Of a stretch of 64,000 nt of DNA, positions 48,783 through 57,943 are shown piece by piece (the first letter of the stretch is position 1; each line of letters opens with the position of its first letter). This stretch comes from JAGWBJ01 sp034423015 (lineage in GTDB: Bacteria > Chloroflexota > Dehalococcoidia > Lucifugimonadales > JAGWBF01), in assembly GCA_034423015.1 (NCBI GenBank), contig DAOUJG010000045.1:83875-147874 (forward strand), in the 5' to 3' direction. Position numbers and translations under genes: made by a program. Below the pieces are notes generated by a model that made no database searches, was not told the DNA's origin, and saw only the letters and a list, made by a program, of their open reading frames with translations.

Positions 48783-49967
48783 ATGCAAACGGCCGTAAAG
48801 CTGCTGGAGGGGGTGCGGGTCCTCGACGTCTCCCGGGGCATCGCGGGAAACTTCGCCGCCCGGCAGATGGCCGACCTGGGGGCCGACGTGGTCCTGGTGG
48901 AGCCGCCAAGCGGCATCCCATCCCGGCAGACGGGCCCCTTTCCCGGCGACATGCCCGACCCGGACGCCAGCGGCGCCTTCCTCTACCTGAACCTGGGCAA
49001 ACGCTCGGTCACCCTCGACCTGGACACCGACGCCGGACGACACATCTTCCGGGAGCTTTGCTCGGGGGCCAACGCGGTTATCACCGACGTGTCGACGGGG
49101 GAGGCGGGCCGCCTTGGGCTGGACCTGGAATCCCTTGGACGGGACACCCCGGGACTCGTCGTGACCATGGTGTCCCACCTGGGCAGGGGAGGCCCCTACG
49201 AGCACCACCAGGGCGTGGAGCTCACCGACATGGCAATGAGCGGCCACGTGAACCTGTTGGGGAGGCCTGACCGGGAACCCGTGAAGTTCGGCGGCGAGCC
49301 GGGGCAGTTCCTGGGGGGATACGCCGCCTTCGGCGCGACCATGGCCGGCGTGTACGAGGCCGAGCTCAGCGGCACAGGCCAGGTGGTCGAGGTGTCCATA
49401 CGGGACGCCCTTGCCCTCTCTCACGTGGAGCTATTCTGCCGCTACGCCTACACCGGACAGATGCAGGAGCGGGGCTACCAGCAGCTCGTGTACCCGTGCA
49501 AGGACGGCTACATCTCCATACAGCTCATGTTCGACGCCTTCTGGGGACGCATCTGCCGGCTGATAGGGCGTCCAGAGCTGGCGGCGGACCCGATGTTCGC
49601 CACCTTCCACGCCCGCAGGGAGAACGCGGAGCTGCTGGACACCATAGTGATCCAGTGGACCATCGAGCACACCCAGGAGGAGATATACCAGGCGGCCCAG
49701 AAGGAACGGGTCACCGCCGGGTACCTGGCGAAGATTCCCGACCTGTTCCTCTCACCCCAGCTCCAGTACCGGGGCTTCTTCCGGGAGGTGCCCCACCGCA
49801 CGGCCGGGGCCCAGCGCTATCCCGGCGCCCCCTACAAGGTCGACGACCTCTCTCCGGAGCTGGGGCCCGCCCCCACCCTGGGGGAGCACAACTTCGACGT
49901 CTTCTGCCGGGAGCTGGGGCGCACCCCTTCGGAGCTGGCGGGCCTGCGCGAGAGCGGGGTGGTCTGA
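48783..49967 (+). CDS. CaiB/BaiF family CoA-transferase (copy 2)
   Basis: A 394-residue class III CoA-transferase with VRVLDVSRGIAGNFAARQMADLGADVVLVE, YLNLGKRSVTLDL and Asp208 in VEVSIRDAL at the catalytic position. It is the middle member of the enoyl-CoA hydratase, CaiB, CaiB run, 28 bases from the hydratase and 40 bases from copy 3. The ribosome-binding site is weak (GAGCAAGAAG). Confidence 0.9.
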   Translation: MQTAVKLLEGVRVLDVSRGIAGNFAARQMADLGADVVLVEPPSGIPSRQTGPFPGDMPDPDASGAFLYLNLGKRSVTLDLDTDAGRHIFRELCSGANAVITDVSTGEAGRLGLDLESLGRDTPGLVVTMVSHLGRGGPYEHHQGVELTDMAMSGHVNLLGRPDREPVKFGGEPGQFLGGYAAFGATMAGVYEAELSGTGQVVEVSIRDALALSHVELFCRYAYTGQMQERGYQQLVYPCKDGYISIQLMFDAFWGRICRLIGRPELAADPMFATFHARRENAELLDTIVIQWTIEHTQEEIYQAAQKERVTAGYLAKIPDLFLSPQLQYRGFFREVPHRTAGAQRYPGAPYKVDDLSPELGPAPTLGEHNFDVFCRELGRTPSELAGLRESGVV

Positions 49968-50007
49968 CCAGCCATGGACCGCCTCGCCTCTTGATACCAG
50001 ATCCCTG

Positions 50008-51303
50008 ATGATGGATGGCCAAGACCGCATGACCTACCCTCTCGCTGACGTACGAGTCCTGGACCTGGGCATGTTCATGGCCGGGCCGCTGGCCGGGCGG
50101 TTCCTGGGCGAGATGGGCGCTGAGGTGATAAAGGTGGAGGCCGGGAGCCGGCCCGACCCCCTGCGGTTCCAGGCGAGGGACATCTACCCCGGCGGCGACC
50201 CGGGAGAGCGCCCATGGAACCGCTCGGGCATGATCAACGAGCGCAACCGGTCGAAGCTCGGCCTCTCCCTGGACCTGAAGTTCCCAGAGGGCAGGGCCAT
50301 CTTCCTGGACCTGGTGCGGATCAGCGACGTGGTGCTGGAGAACTTCCGAACGGGAGTGTTGGACTCCTACGACCTGGGCTACGAAAGCCTGCGCCGGGCC
50401 AACCCGTCCATCATCCAGGTGTCTCTCACCAGCCAGGGCGCCTTCGGGCCCGAAGCGGCCTTCGGCTCCGCCGGAGCGACTCTGGAGTACATGAGCGGCC
50501 TGATGAGCATCACGGGCTACCCGGGAGACTGGCCCGACTTCTCCGGGCCAAACCTGCCCGACTTCCTGACCCCCTACAGCGCCGTGGGGCTCACGGTGGC
50601 GGCCCTGCTCTACAGGCGCCGGACGGGAAAGGGGGTGTGGATCGACCTGGCCCAACGGGAGCTGGCCGTCGCGGCCATCGGGGACGTGGTAATGGACTAC
50701 AGCATGAACGGGCGGGTCCAGGAGCCGGTCGCCAACCGCCACTCCAGGTACGCTCCCCACGGGGTGTTCCGCTGCGCTGGGGAGGACCGCTGGGTGGCGC
50801 TGGCCGTTCGAGACGACGACGAGTGGAAGGGCCTATGCGCCGTCATCGGCAGGCCGGACCTGGGATGCGACCCCACGTTCTCCACCGCCGAGGCCCGGCA
50901 CCAGAACCAGGAGGACCTGACACCCATCATCGAGGCTTGGACCTCCCTCCGCTCTCCCAAGGCCGCGATGGAGGAGTTGCAGGACCAGGGCATCCCTGCC
51001 GGAGCCGTCCTGAAGGCCGGCGACCTGTACGGGGACCCGCACCTGAGGGCAAGGGGGTTCTACGACACCGTCGACGACCCAGACGGGGGCACCTTCGAGT
51101 ACCCGGGGCGTCCCTGGAAGTTCTCCCGCAGCGTCGTGGACAACCGGTCGCCGACTCCCCTCTTCGGAGAGCACACGCGGCACGTTTGCCAGGACATCCT
51201 GGGCATGCCGGAGGCCCGCGTGACCAGCCTGGTAGAACAGCGCGTCCTGGCAAGGGAGCCCAGCGTCATCTACCAGGCGGTGCCCAAGGACGAGGGGTCC
51301 TGA
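50008..51303 (+). CDS. CaiB/BaiF family CoA-transferase (copy 3), Glu at the catalytic position
   Basis: A 431-residue class III CoA-transferase: VRVLDLGMFMAGPLAGRFLGEMGAEVIKVE, then VVLENFRTGVLDS. At the catalytic Asp position it reads WIDLAQRELAV, with Glu218. The other two copies here have Asp. Glu occurs in some family members, so this may alter specificity without abolishing activity. ATG pairs at 50008 leave the first residues uncertain. Its 3' end stops 16 bases before the convergent Lhr helicase gene's end. Confidence 0.88.
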   Translation: MMDGQDRMTYPLADVRVLDLGMFMAGPLAGRFLGEMGAEVIKVEAGSRPDPLRFQARDIYPGGDPGERPWNRSGMINERNRSKLGLSLDLKFPEGRAIFLDLVRISDVVLENFRTGVLDSYDLGYESLRRANPSIIQVSLTSQGAFGPEAAFGSAGATLEYMSGLMSITGYPGDWPDFSGPNLPDFLTPYSAVGLTVAALLYRRRTGKGVWIDLAQRELAVAAIGDVVMDYSMNGRVQEPVANRHSRYAPHGVFRCAGEDRWVALAVRDDDEWKGLCAVIGRPDLGCDPTFSTAEARHQNQEDLTPIIEAWTSLRSPKAAMEELQDQGIPAGAVLKAGDLYGDPHLRARGFYDTVDDPDGGTFEYPGRPWKFSRSVVDNRSPTPLFGEHTRHVCQDILGMPEARVTSLVEQRVLAREPSVIYQAVPKDEGS

Positions 51304-51319
51304 TCCCCGGCCGCCGCGG

Positions 51320-54300
51320 TTAGCGGGACGCTGCCGGAGCCCTTGCGCCTGTTTCACCACGGCCACGGGCGCCTCGGCCGCCGGGCCTGGCAAGCAGCAG
51401 CGACGTGGCCTGCTCCAGGGTCGCGTCGTCGAGGGAGGCCAGGGGCACCGGGGCGCCGCCCTGGAGGGAGCACATGGGAACGCCGTCCCTGAAGGCGACG
51501 CGGTTGCCCAGGGTCGCGGCCACCCGGTCTCCCGGAGTGAGGACGCCGACCAGGTTCAGGGGGTCGCAGGCGGACACCACCACCCACTGTCCCTCCTCCT
51601 CGGGGCTCCTCTCCGCCCTCAGCATCTCCACGGCCTCGGGCAACGCGAACTGCTCCCCCACGTAGCCCGCCACGAAGCGCCCGCCCCGTATCTCGCCGCG
51701 GGCCTCCATCCGCCGCAAGATGCGCACAAGGTCCCTCCAACGGGGCGCGTTGGCCTCCCGGGCCAGCAGCTCGGGGCACAAGACCCCATACCTTCGAAGT
51801 AGCTGGCGGGCCAGGGCGTCGGAGACGTCCTCCTGGGGAGCGGCCGCTTCCAGCAGCGACCACCGGCTGTACCCCCTGTTGCGCACCCCGACCCATCGCC
51901 TGGCCCTGGAGCCGCGGCGGCCGTGCACCGGCTTCCCGTCGATCCGGCGGCGCAGGGGCTCCATGCTGTCCGACGTGACCCTCCCAGCCGCGGCCAGGGT
52001 CCACATGGCCGCCTCCACGTCCGCCGGCAGCCGGCGGGTAGCGGCCACGATCTCCGACAGGAAGGACGCCCCTCTCCGGTCCAGGTAGGCCATCACCTCC
52101 CCGGCGGCGCCGTCGAAGCCGTCGATGCCGTCGGAGCGGTCGCGGAGAAGCCAGCCCAGGGCATCGCGAAGGGCGATGCTGACCGGTGTATTCCGGGTCA
52201 GGGGACCCCGGCCGCCGCCGTTCCCGTTCTCCTCGTGACGGGACAGGCGGCCCCACACCACCTCGCCCTCCAGGCACAGGCGGTTCAGCATGGCGGGCGT
52301 ATACCCTCCCACCCGCGCCGGAAGCAGGTCCTGCTCCCAGGCCCCGCAGGCGGACTCGAAGCCCTGAAGGGTCTCGACGGCCCCCAGCAGCCCTCCCTCA
52401 CCCTGGAGCTGGGACCCTGGGTAAACGTGATGCCAGCGCAGCAGGAAACGGAGGAAGGCGGCGGGGGGCACGGGCTCCACCTGCTTGCGCAGGCGTCCGA
52501 TGGTGCTCCTGTGAATGCGGGCCAGGATGCGCCGGTCGCAGTACTCCTCCACATCCATGCCCGGACGGAACCGGCCCTTCAGCACCAGGCCCTCGACCTC
52601 CATGCTTGCCAGGGCTATCTCCAAGGCGCCGCGACCCAGGCCCAGCGCGGCTGCCATCTCGCCGACGGTGAAGGGTCCCCAGCACTCGGCGCGCCCGCGG
52701 ACCAGGGCGAGCAACGCCTCGTCGGCGTCCTCGTCCCTGGACGAGACGGCCTCGGGCAGCGGGGGGCGCCACCTGGCGGAAGGGTAGACGGCTGCCACCT
52801 GAGGGGCCCACTCCGCGGGCGCCCACGCGACCCACGGGCCCTCGCCTTCTCCTTCCCTATCGATCTCGATGCGGTAGGCCCGGCACGCGCGGGACAGCTC
52901 CTCGAACCACTGGCACACCTGGTCCTGGTCGCCCTGGGGATGGCCCCGGGCAGCGTCCTCCAGGGGCATCACTCCCAGCACTGAGAGGGCATCGTGCAGC
53001 TCGTCGGCGTCCCGGACTGGGGGCCAGGCATTCCTGGACTCGTCCTCGATGGCCCCCTGGTCGAGAGCGCCCAGGTCCCGGGCATCCTCGGGGAGCGCCC
53101 TCCGCAACGAGACGGCCCGTGCCCGGCGCTCCTCCAGGGGCGCGTCGTCCAGAAAGGCGTAGGGCATCGCGTTGAGGACCTGGTGGGCGAAGACCGACGG
53201 CTGGAGCGTGTCCCTGGCGTGCACCTCTATGGTGCCAGCCTGGACCTCCGCCAGCACGGACTCCAGGCCCTTCAGGTCCATCGCCTCCGTGAGGCAGTCC
53301 CGCACCGTCTCGAAGACCAGGGGGTGGTCGGGCACCTCGATGTCCTCGGCCACGGCGTTGTCCTGGCAGGCCACCTGGGCCGGGAACACGGCGGCCAGCA
53401 GGTCGTCGGACCGCATCCTCTGCAGTGGCGAGGGCACCTTGCGGCCGCCGGTGTGCCGCAGGATCGCCAGGGCACGGGTGGCGTCCCACCGCCACCTAGT
53501 CCCGAAGATGGGCGCCTGCAGCACCGCCTGGGTGAGGACCTCCTCGGCCCGTTTGGAGTCCACGTAGGAGAACACCTCCGAGACGGGAAAGGATAGGGAA
53601 GGCCCCAGGGAGAAGTTGATGCCGTCGTCGGTGGCCGACGCCTGGAGCTCGAAGTCGAAGCGGCGGCAGATGCTCTTGCGGAGCGCCATCCCCCAGGCCC
53701 GGTTGATGCGAGACCCCAGGGGTGAGTGGATGACGAGCTGCATGCCGCCGGTCTCGTCGAAGAAACGCTCGGCGACGATGCGGCGGCCGGTGGGGACCAG
53801 CCCCAGGACGCGCTTCCCCTCCTCGACGTAGGCCATGAGCTGCCGGGCGGCGTCCGGGGGCACGCCGGTCTCGGTCACCAGCCACTCCTCTCCTGTGCCC
53901 GGGTCGCCGAGGCGCATGTCGATCTCCTCTCGGAGCACGCTCACTTCCTGGGAGAGCTCCCCGGTGCGGCCCGGCACCTCTCCCAGCCAGAAGGGTATCG
54001 TGGGACTCTGGCCCTGTGCGTCCACGACACGGACCCGGCCGCTCTCCACCCTGGTTATCCTCCACGGCGTGTTCCCCAGGAGGAACACGTCGCCAGCCAT
54101 GCTCTCGATGGCGAAGTCCTCGTTCACCGTACCCACGAAGACCCCCTCGGGGTCGGCCACCACCTCGTAGTCGGCGTTGTCGGGAATGGCGCCGCCGCTG
54201 GTCAGGGCCGCTATCCTGGCCCCCCGGCGTCCCTTGAGGCGCCCCGCGACGCCGTCCCGGTGGAGCCAGGCCCTGGCCCGCCCGTGACGCGGCGCGTACC

Positions 54301-55681
54301 CCTGGGACAGCACCTCGACCACGCCGTCGAAGGACTCCCTGGTCAGCCGGCGGTAGGGGTAGGCCCGGCGGCACATGTCGTAGAGCCCGTCTTCGCTCCA
54401 CTCTTCCAAGGCGCACGCGGCAACCATCTGTTGGGCCAGCACGTCCAAGGGCCAGTCCGGGATTCGTAGCCTGTCCAGGTTGCGGCGGCGCACGGCCCGC
54501 AGCAGGGCGGCGCACTCCACGAGCTCGTCCCGGGTCAGCGGGAACACCCGTCCCTTGGGCACCGCTCCCAGGTGGTGCCCCGAGCGTCCTATCCGTTGGA
54601 GCAGCAACCCGATGGACCGGGGCGAGCCGATCTGGCAGACCAGGTCCACGACACCCACGTCGATACCCAGCTCCAGGGAGGCGGTGGCTACGCACACCTT
54701 CACCTGGCCCTTCTTGAGCCTATCCTCGGCGGCCAGGCGGGTGGCTCGGGACAGGCTGCCGTGGTGGGTGGCGACCGCCTCTTCACCCAGACGCACCGAG
54801 AGCTGGTGGGCCACCCGCTCGGCCAGACGCCGGGTGTTGACGAAGACCAGGGTCGTGCCGTGGCCCCTCACCAGCTCCGCCACCGAGTCCAGGGTCTCGG
54901 CCCACAGCTCGTGGGTAGCGATGGGCCCCAGCTCCTGCTGGGGCATGCAGACGCCCAGGTCCACGGTCCTGGCGTGGCCCGTGTCCACGATGGTGCAGCT
55001 CGGCGTCCCATCCTCGGCCAGGTTCTCATTGCCCACCAGGAAGCGGGCGACCTCGTCTATCGGCCTCTGGGTGGCCGAGAGCCCGATGCGGGTGACCGGC
55101 CCATCGGCCAGCTCGCACAACCTCTCTACGGAGAGGGACAGGTGCGAGCCCCTCTTGTCGTCGGCCACGGCGTGGATCTCGTCCAGGATCAGCGTCCGAG
55201 CGTCCCTGAGGCCGGCGCGCCCGCTCTTGGACGTCAGAAGGATGTACAGGGACTCGGGGGTGGTGATCAGGATGTGGGGAGGGGTCCTGGCCATCTTCTG
55301 ACGCTGGGAGGCCTTGGTATCGCCCGTGCGGACGGCGGTCCTGATCTCGGGCAGGTCCAGCCCCATCTCTTGGGCCAGGGCGCCTATCTCCTCCAGGGGC
55401 GCGGCCAGGTTCTTCTGGATGTCGTTGGAAAGGGCCTTGAGGGGTGAAACGTAAACGACCCGGGTGGCGTCGGGCAGGCCTCCGTCCAACGCCTGCCGCA
55501 CCAGGGAGTCGATGCAGGTCAGGAAGGCGGCCAGGGTCTTGCCCGAGCCGGTGGGCGCCGCGATGAGGGTATGCCGGCCCTGGGATATGGCCGGCCAGCC
55601 CACCTCCTGGGCGTCGGTGGGGGCCTCGAACCTCCGCGTGAACCATTCTCGCACCAGTGGGTGGAACAGTGAGAGGACCAT
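51320..55681 (-). CDS. lhr: Lhr-type ATP-dependent DNA helicase
   Basis: A 1453-residue superfamily 2 helicase, close to full-length Lhr in size. Motif I APTGSGKT (42-49), Ia YVSPLKALSNDI, TTPESLYILLTS, motif II DEIH (167-170), motif III GLSATQRPID and motif VI QRIGRSGH are present. The winged-helix domain and the long Lhr C-terminal region follow. Lhr works in DNA repair/recombination and can carry uracil-glycosylase-like accessory domains in the C-terminus in some bacteria; I cannot see one clearly here. It is a single gene, divergent from the PAL-like gene at 55805. Confidence 0.93.
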   Translation of the reverse strand: MVLSLFHPLVREWFTRRFEAPTDAQEVGWPAISQGRHTLIAAPTGSGKTLAAFLTCIDSLVRQALDGGLPDATRVVYVSPLKALSNDIQKNLAAPLEEIGALAQEMGLDLPEIRTAVRTGDTKASQRQKMARTPPHILITTPESLYILLTSKSGRAGLRDARTLILDEIHAVADDKRGSHLSLSVERLCELADGPVTRIGLSATQRPIDEVARFLVGNENLAEDGTPSCTIVDTGHARTVDLGVCMPQQELGPIATHELWAETLDSVAELVRGHGTTLVFVNTRRLAERVAHQLSVRLGEEAVATHHGSLSRATRLAAEDRLKKGQVKVCVATASLELGIDVGVVDLVCQIGSPRSIGLLLQRIGRSGHHLGAVPKGRVFPLTRDELVECAALLRAVRRRNLDRLRIPDWPLDVLAQQMVAACALEEWSEDGLYDMCRRAYPYRRLTRESFDGVVEVLSQGYAPRHGRARAWLHRDGVAGRLKGRRGARIAALTSGGAIPDNADYEVVADPEGVFVGTVNEDFAIESMAGDVFLLGNTPWRITRVESGRVRVVDAQGQSPTIPFWLGEVPGRTGELSQEVSVLREEIDMRLGDPGTGEEWLVTETGVPPDAARQLMAYVEEGKRVLGLVPTGRRIVAERFFDETGGMQLVIHSPLGSRINRAWGMALRKSICRRFDFELQASATDDGINFSLGPSLSFPVSEVFSYVDSKRAEEVLTQAVLQAPIFGTRWRWDATRALAILRHTGGRKVPSPLQRMRSDDLLAAVFPAQVACQDNAVAEDIEVPDHPLVFETVRDCLTEAMDLKGLESVLAEVQAGTIEVHARDTLQPSVFAHQVLNAMPYAFLDDAPLEERRARAVSLRRALPEDARDLGALDQGAIEDESRNAWPPVRDADELHDALSVLGVMPLEDAARGHPQGDQDQVCQWFEELSRACRAYRIEIDREGEGEGPWVAWAPAEWAPQVAAVYPSARWRPPLPEAVSSRDEDADEALLALVRGRAECWGPFTVGEMAAALGLGRGALEIALASMEVEGLVLKGRFRPGMDVEEYCDRRILARIHRSTIGRLRKQVEPVPPAAFLRFLLRWHHVYPGSQLQGEGGLLGAVETLQGFESACGAWEQDLLPARVGGYTPAMLNRLCLEGEVVWGRLSRHEENGNGGGRGPLTRNTPVSIALRDALGWLLRDRSDGIDGFDGAAGEVMAYLDRRGASFLSEIVAATRRLPADVEAAMWTLAAAGRVTSDSMEPLRRRIDGKPVHGRRGSRARRWVGVRNRGYSRWSLLEAAAPQEDVSDALARQLLRRYGVLCPELLAREANAPRWRDLVRILRRMEARGEIRGGRFVAGYVGEQFALPEAVEMLRAERSPEEEGQWVVVSACDPLNLVGVLTPGDRVAATLGNRVAFRDGVPMCSLQGGAPVPLASLDDATLEQATSLLLARPGGRGARGRGETGARAPAASR

Positions 55682-55733
55682 GTACCCAAGTTTAGCACCT
55701 TCCCCCCGCCTCCCGTCACCACCCCCGTGTCAC

Positions 55734-55742
55734 TGTGATAAT
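55734..55742 (+). promoter_or_regulatory. Candidate extended -10 promoter for the second PAL-like gene
   Basis: TGTGATAAT fits TGnTATAAT with one mismatch. It is 62 bases upstream of the ATG at 55805. No -35 is apparent. Confidence 0.4.
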
Positions 55743-55804
55743 ATAGGCTCACACTGGTGCCCGCAGCGCACCGCCCCCACTTCAATGCAACGAGGTGACC
55801 AGAG

Positions 55805-56770
55805 ATGACCACCGTCGGCCGCGGCAAGTACACCTACGAGCTGGTCCAGGACTGGCCTAAGCTGCCTCCCGGCCTCTCGCTGAGCACCACCAGCAGCGTG
55901 GCCACGGACTCCCAGGACCGGGTGTACGTGTTCCAGCGGGGAGAGCCGCCCGTATGGGTGTTTGAAAGGGACGGCAGCTATATCGGCACCTGGGGGCACG
56001 GCTCGTTCATACGGCCCCACGGCTGCTACATACAGGACGACGTCATCTACCTGACGGACACCGACGACTCGGTGGCCATGCGGTACACGCTGGACGGCAG
56101 GATGCTGCAGATCATCGGGAAGCGGGGCCGGCACTCGGACTCGGGCACCGACGTCTACGGGGACCTGGTGCCCAGGGCCGCCCCGCCCTTCAACCACCCC
56201 ACCGGCCTGGTGCCCGCGCCCTCGGGGGACTTGTACGCCGCCGACGGCGAGAAGAACTGCCGGGTGCACCGGTTCACCGCCGGGGGGCGTCTCATCTCCT
56301 CCTGGGGAGACCCTGGCAAGATGGAGCCCAACCAGTTCCACCTGCCCCACGGGATCCTGGTGGACGGAGACGGCCGGGTCTACGTGTGCGACCGGGAGAA
56401 CTCCCGGGTCCAGGTGTTCGACGCCGACGGGAACGTGGTCTCCGTGTGGACGGACCTACGTCCCCCCACGGACATAGCCATGGACTCCGAAGGGGCGTTC
56501 TACGTCAGCCAGTTCGGGTTCAACATCAGCCACCGGTACGAGGGCTACCCGCCGCCCACGGGGAGCGGCAGCGCCCTCAAGGACGACCAGGGACGGCGCA
56601 CCGTGCGGCCCGACGGACCGCCGCAGATCAGCGTCCTGGACGGGGACGGCAATGTGCTGGCGTCCTGGGAGTCCCGCAAGGCCCACGGCCTTTGGGTGGA
56701 CGGACACGGCGACATCTACACCGCCGTCGAAGACGAGAAGAGCGTCGACAAGTACGTCCGGGTGAGCTAG
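55805..56770 (+). CDS. PAL-like beta-propeller protein (Tyr replaced by Glu)
   Basis: A 321-residue six-bladed propeller, a paralog of the protein at 39448-40398. The PAL-type residues Arg45 (VFQRGEP), His72 (RPHGC), His182 (LPHGI), Arg197 (CDRENSR) and His294 (AHGLW) are kept. The Tyr that follows DG in PAL is Glu149 here (DGEKNCR). The metal site should be intact but the catalytic base or acid is altered, so the substrate or chemistry may differ. No signal peptide. It is 47 bases upstream of flavin monooxygenase copy 3 on the same strand, and a GAGGT lies before the ATG. Confidence 0.78.
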   Translation: MTTVGRGKYTYELVQDWPKLPPGLSLSTTSSVATDSQDRVYVFQRGEPPVWVFERDGSYIGTWGHGSFIRPHGCYIQDDVIYLTDTDDSVAMRYTLDGRMLQIIGKRGRHSDSGTDVYGDLVPRAAPPFNHPTGLVPAPSGDLYAADGEKNCRVHRFTAGGRLISSWGDPGKMEPNQFHLPHGILVDGDGRVYVCDRENSRVQVFDADGNVVSVWTDLRPPTDIAMDSEGAFYVSQFGFNISHRYEGYPPPTGSGSALKDDQGRRTVRPDGPPQISVLDGDGNVLASWESRKAHGLWVDGHGDIYTAVEDEKSVDKYVRVS

Positions 56771-56817
56771 GCGGCATCGAGCCCCGCCCGGACGGGGACA
56801 GGCATAAGGAGCGGGAG

Positions 56818-57873
56818 ATGAGATTCGGCACCTTCACTTTCTCGGTCAGCCACGACCACAAGCGGGACCACGACGTCATCGACAACAGCATGCGGGAGGT
56901 GCTGCTGGCCGAGGAGATCGGCATGCACGCGGTATGGCTCACGGAGCACCACTTCGACGGCGGAGTGGCCTACGCGGACCCCGTGGTCTTCGGCGCGGCG
57001 GTGGCGGCCCGGACCCGGAAGGTGCGCATAGGGTTCGCGGTGGTGGAGATGGCCATGCACCATCCCGTGCGGCTGGCCGCGCAGACTGCCCTGCTGGACC
57101 ACCTGAGCCACGGCCGGCTGACGGTGGGCATCGGAAGGGGCTCCGCCTACAACGAGTACGAGTACATCGGATTCGGCCTGGCCATGGAGGACGCCCGGGA
57201 CATGCTGCCCGAGGCCGAGGAGCTGCTGGTCAAGGCGTGGACGGGGGAGGACGTACGCCACGAAGGACGCTTCTGGAAGGGCGCGTTCCCGATGCTCCGT
57301 CCCCAGCCCTACCAGAAGCCCCACCCTCCCATCGTAAGGGCATGCATCTCCGACGGCTCCGCCATGGAGATGGCCTCCATCGGGCGCCCCATACTCATAG
57401 GGATCGAGGCCGCGGATACGCTGAAAGACCGCCTGGAAAGGTACGGGGAGACGATGCTGGGAGCGGGCTTCAGCGAGGGCGAGGTGGAGGCGGCCCTGGA
57501 CGAGACCTGGTGCCAGCGGGGGCTCTACGTGACGGAGACGGACGAGGAGGCCGAGGAGCCGGCCAGGGTCCACCTGAAGCGGTATAGAGATTTCATCATG
57601 GAGGCCAGGGTCAAGTACAACCCCGGGTCCATCCTCGCGCCGGACCCCAAGTCTCCGGTGAACCCCAACGCCGGGAAGGTCAGCGCCCGGGACCAGTACG
57701 AGCACGCCTTCCTGGCAGGCTCCCCGAAGAGGGTCGCGGAGCAGCTCGCGGAGCTGCGGGACGCGGGGGTCCGCAACCTGATGCTCAACGTGAACGTGGG
57801 CGAGATGCCCCAGGACAAGGTCGAAGCGTCGATGAAGCTCTTCGGCGAGAAGGTCCTGCCGAAGTTTACCTAG
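56818..57873 (+). CDS. LLM-class flavin-dependent monooxygenase (copy 3)
   Basis: A 351-residue luciferase-like protein with the classical AVWLTEHHFDGG motif of bacterial-luciferase-type monooxygenases, IGFAVVEMAMHHPVRLAAQTALLDHLSHGRLTVGIGRG and PYQKPHPPIV. It is the clearest monooxygenase of the four. I start at 56818 after AAGGAGCGGGAG. It lies between the PAL-like gene and flavin monooxygenase copy 4, likely one operon. Confidence 0.9.
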   Translation: MRFGTFTFSVSHDHKRDHDVIDNSMREVLLAEEIGMHAVWLTEHHFDGGVAYADPVVFGAAVAARTRKVRIGFAVVEMAMHHPVRLAAQTALLDHLSHGRLTVGIGRGSAYNEYEYIGFGLAMEDARDMLPEAEELLVKAWTGEDVRHEGRFWKGAFPMLRPQPYQKPHPPIVRACISDGSAMEMASIGRPILIGIEAADTLKDRLERYGETMLGAGFSEGEVEAALDETWCQRGLYVTETDEEAEEPARVHLKRYRDFIMEARVKYNPGSILAPDPKSPVNPNAGKVSARDQYEHAFLAGSPKRVAEQLAELRDAGVRNLMLNVNVGEMPQDKVEASMKLFGEKVLPKFT

Positions 57874-57943
57874 CAACTAACGCCGACAAGAGGCCGCCCG
57901 TCGGCACTTCATTGGAGGCGGCACACCAGGGGAGGCGACACCC

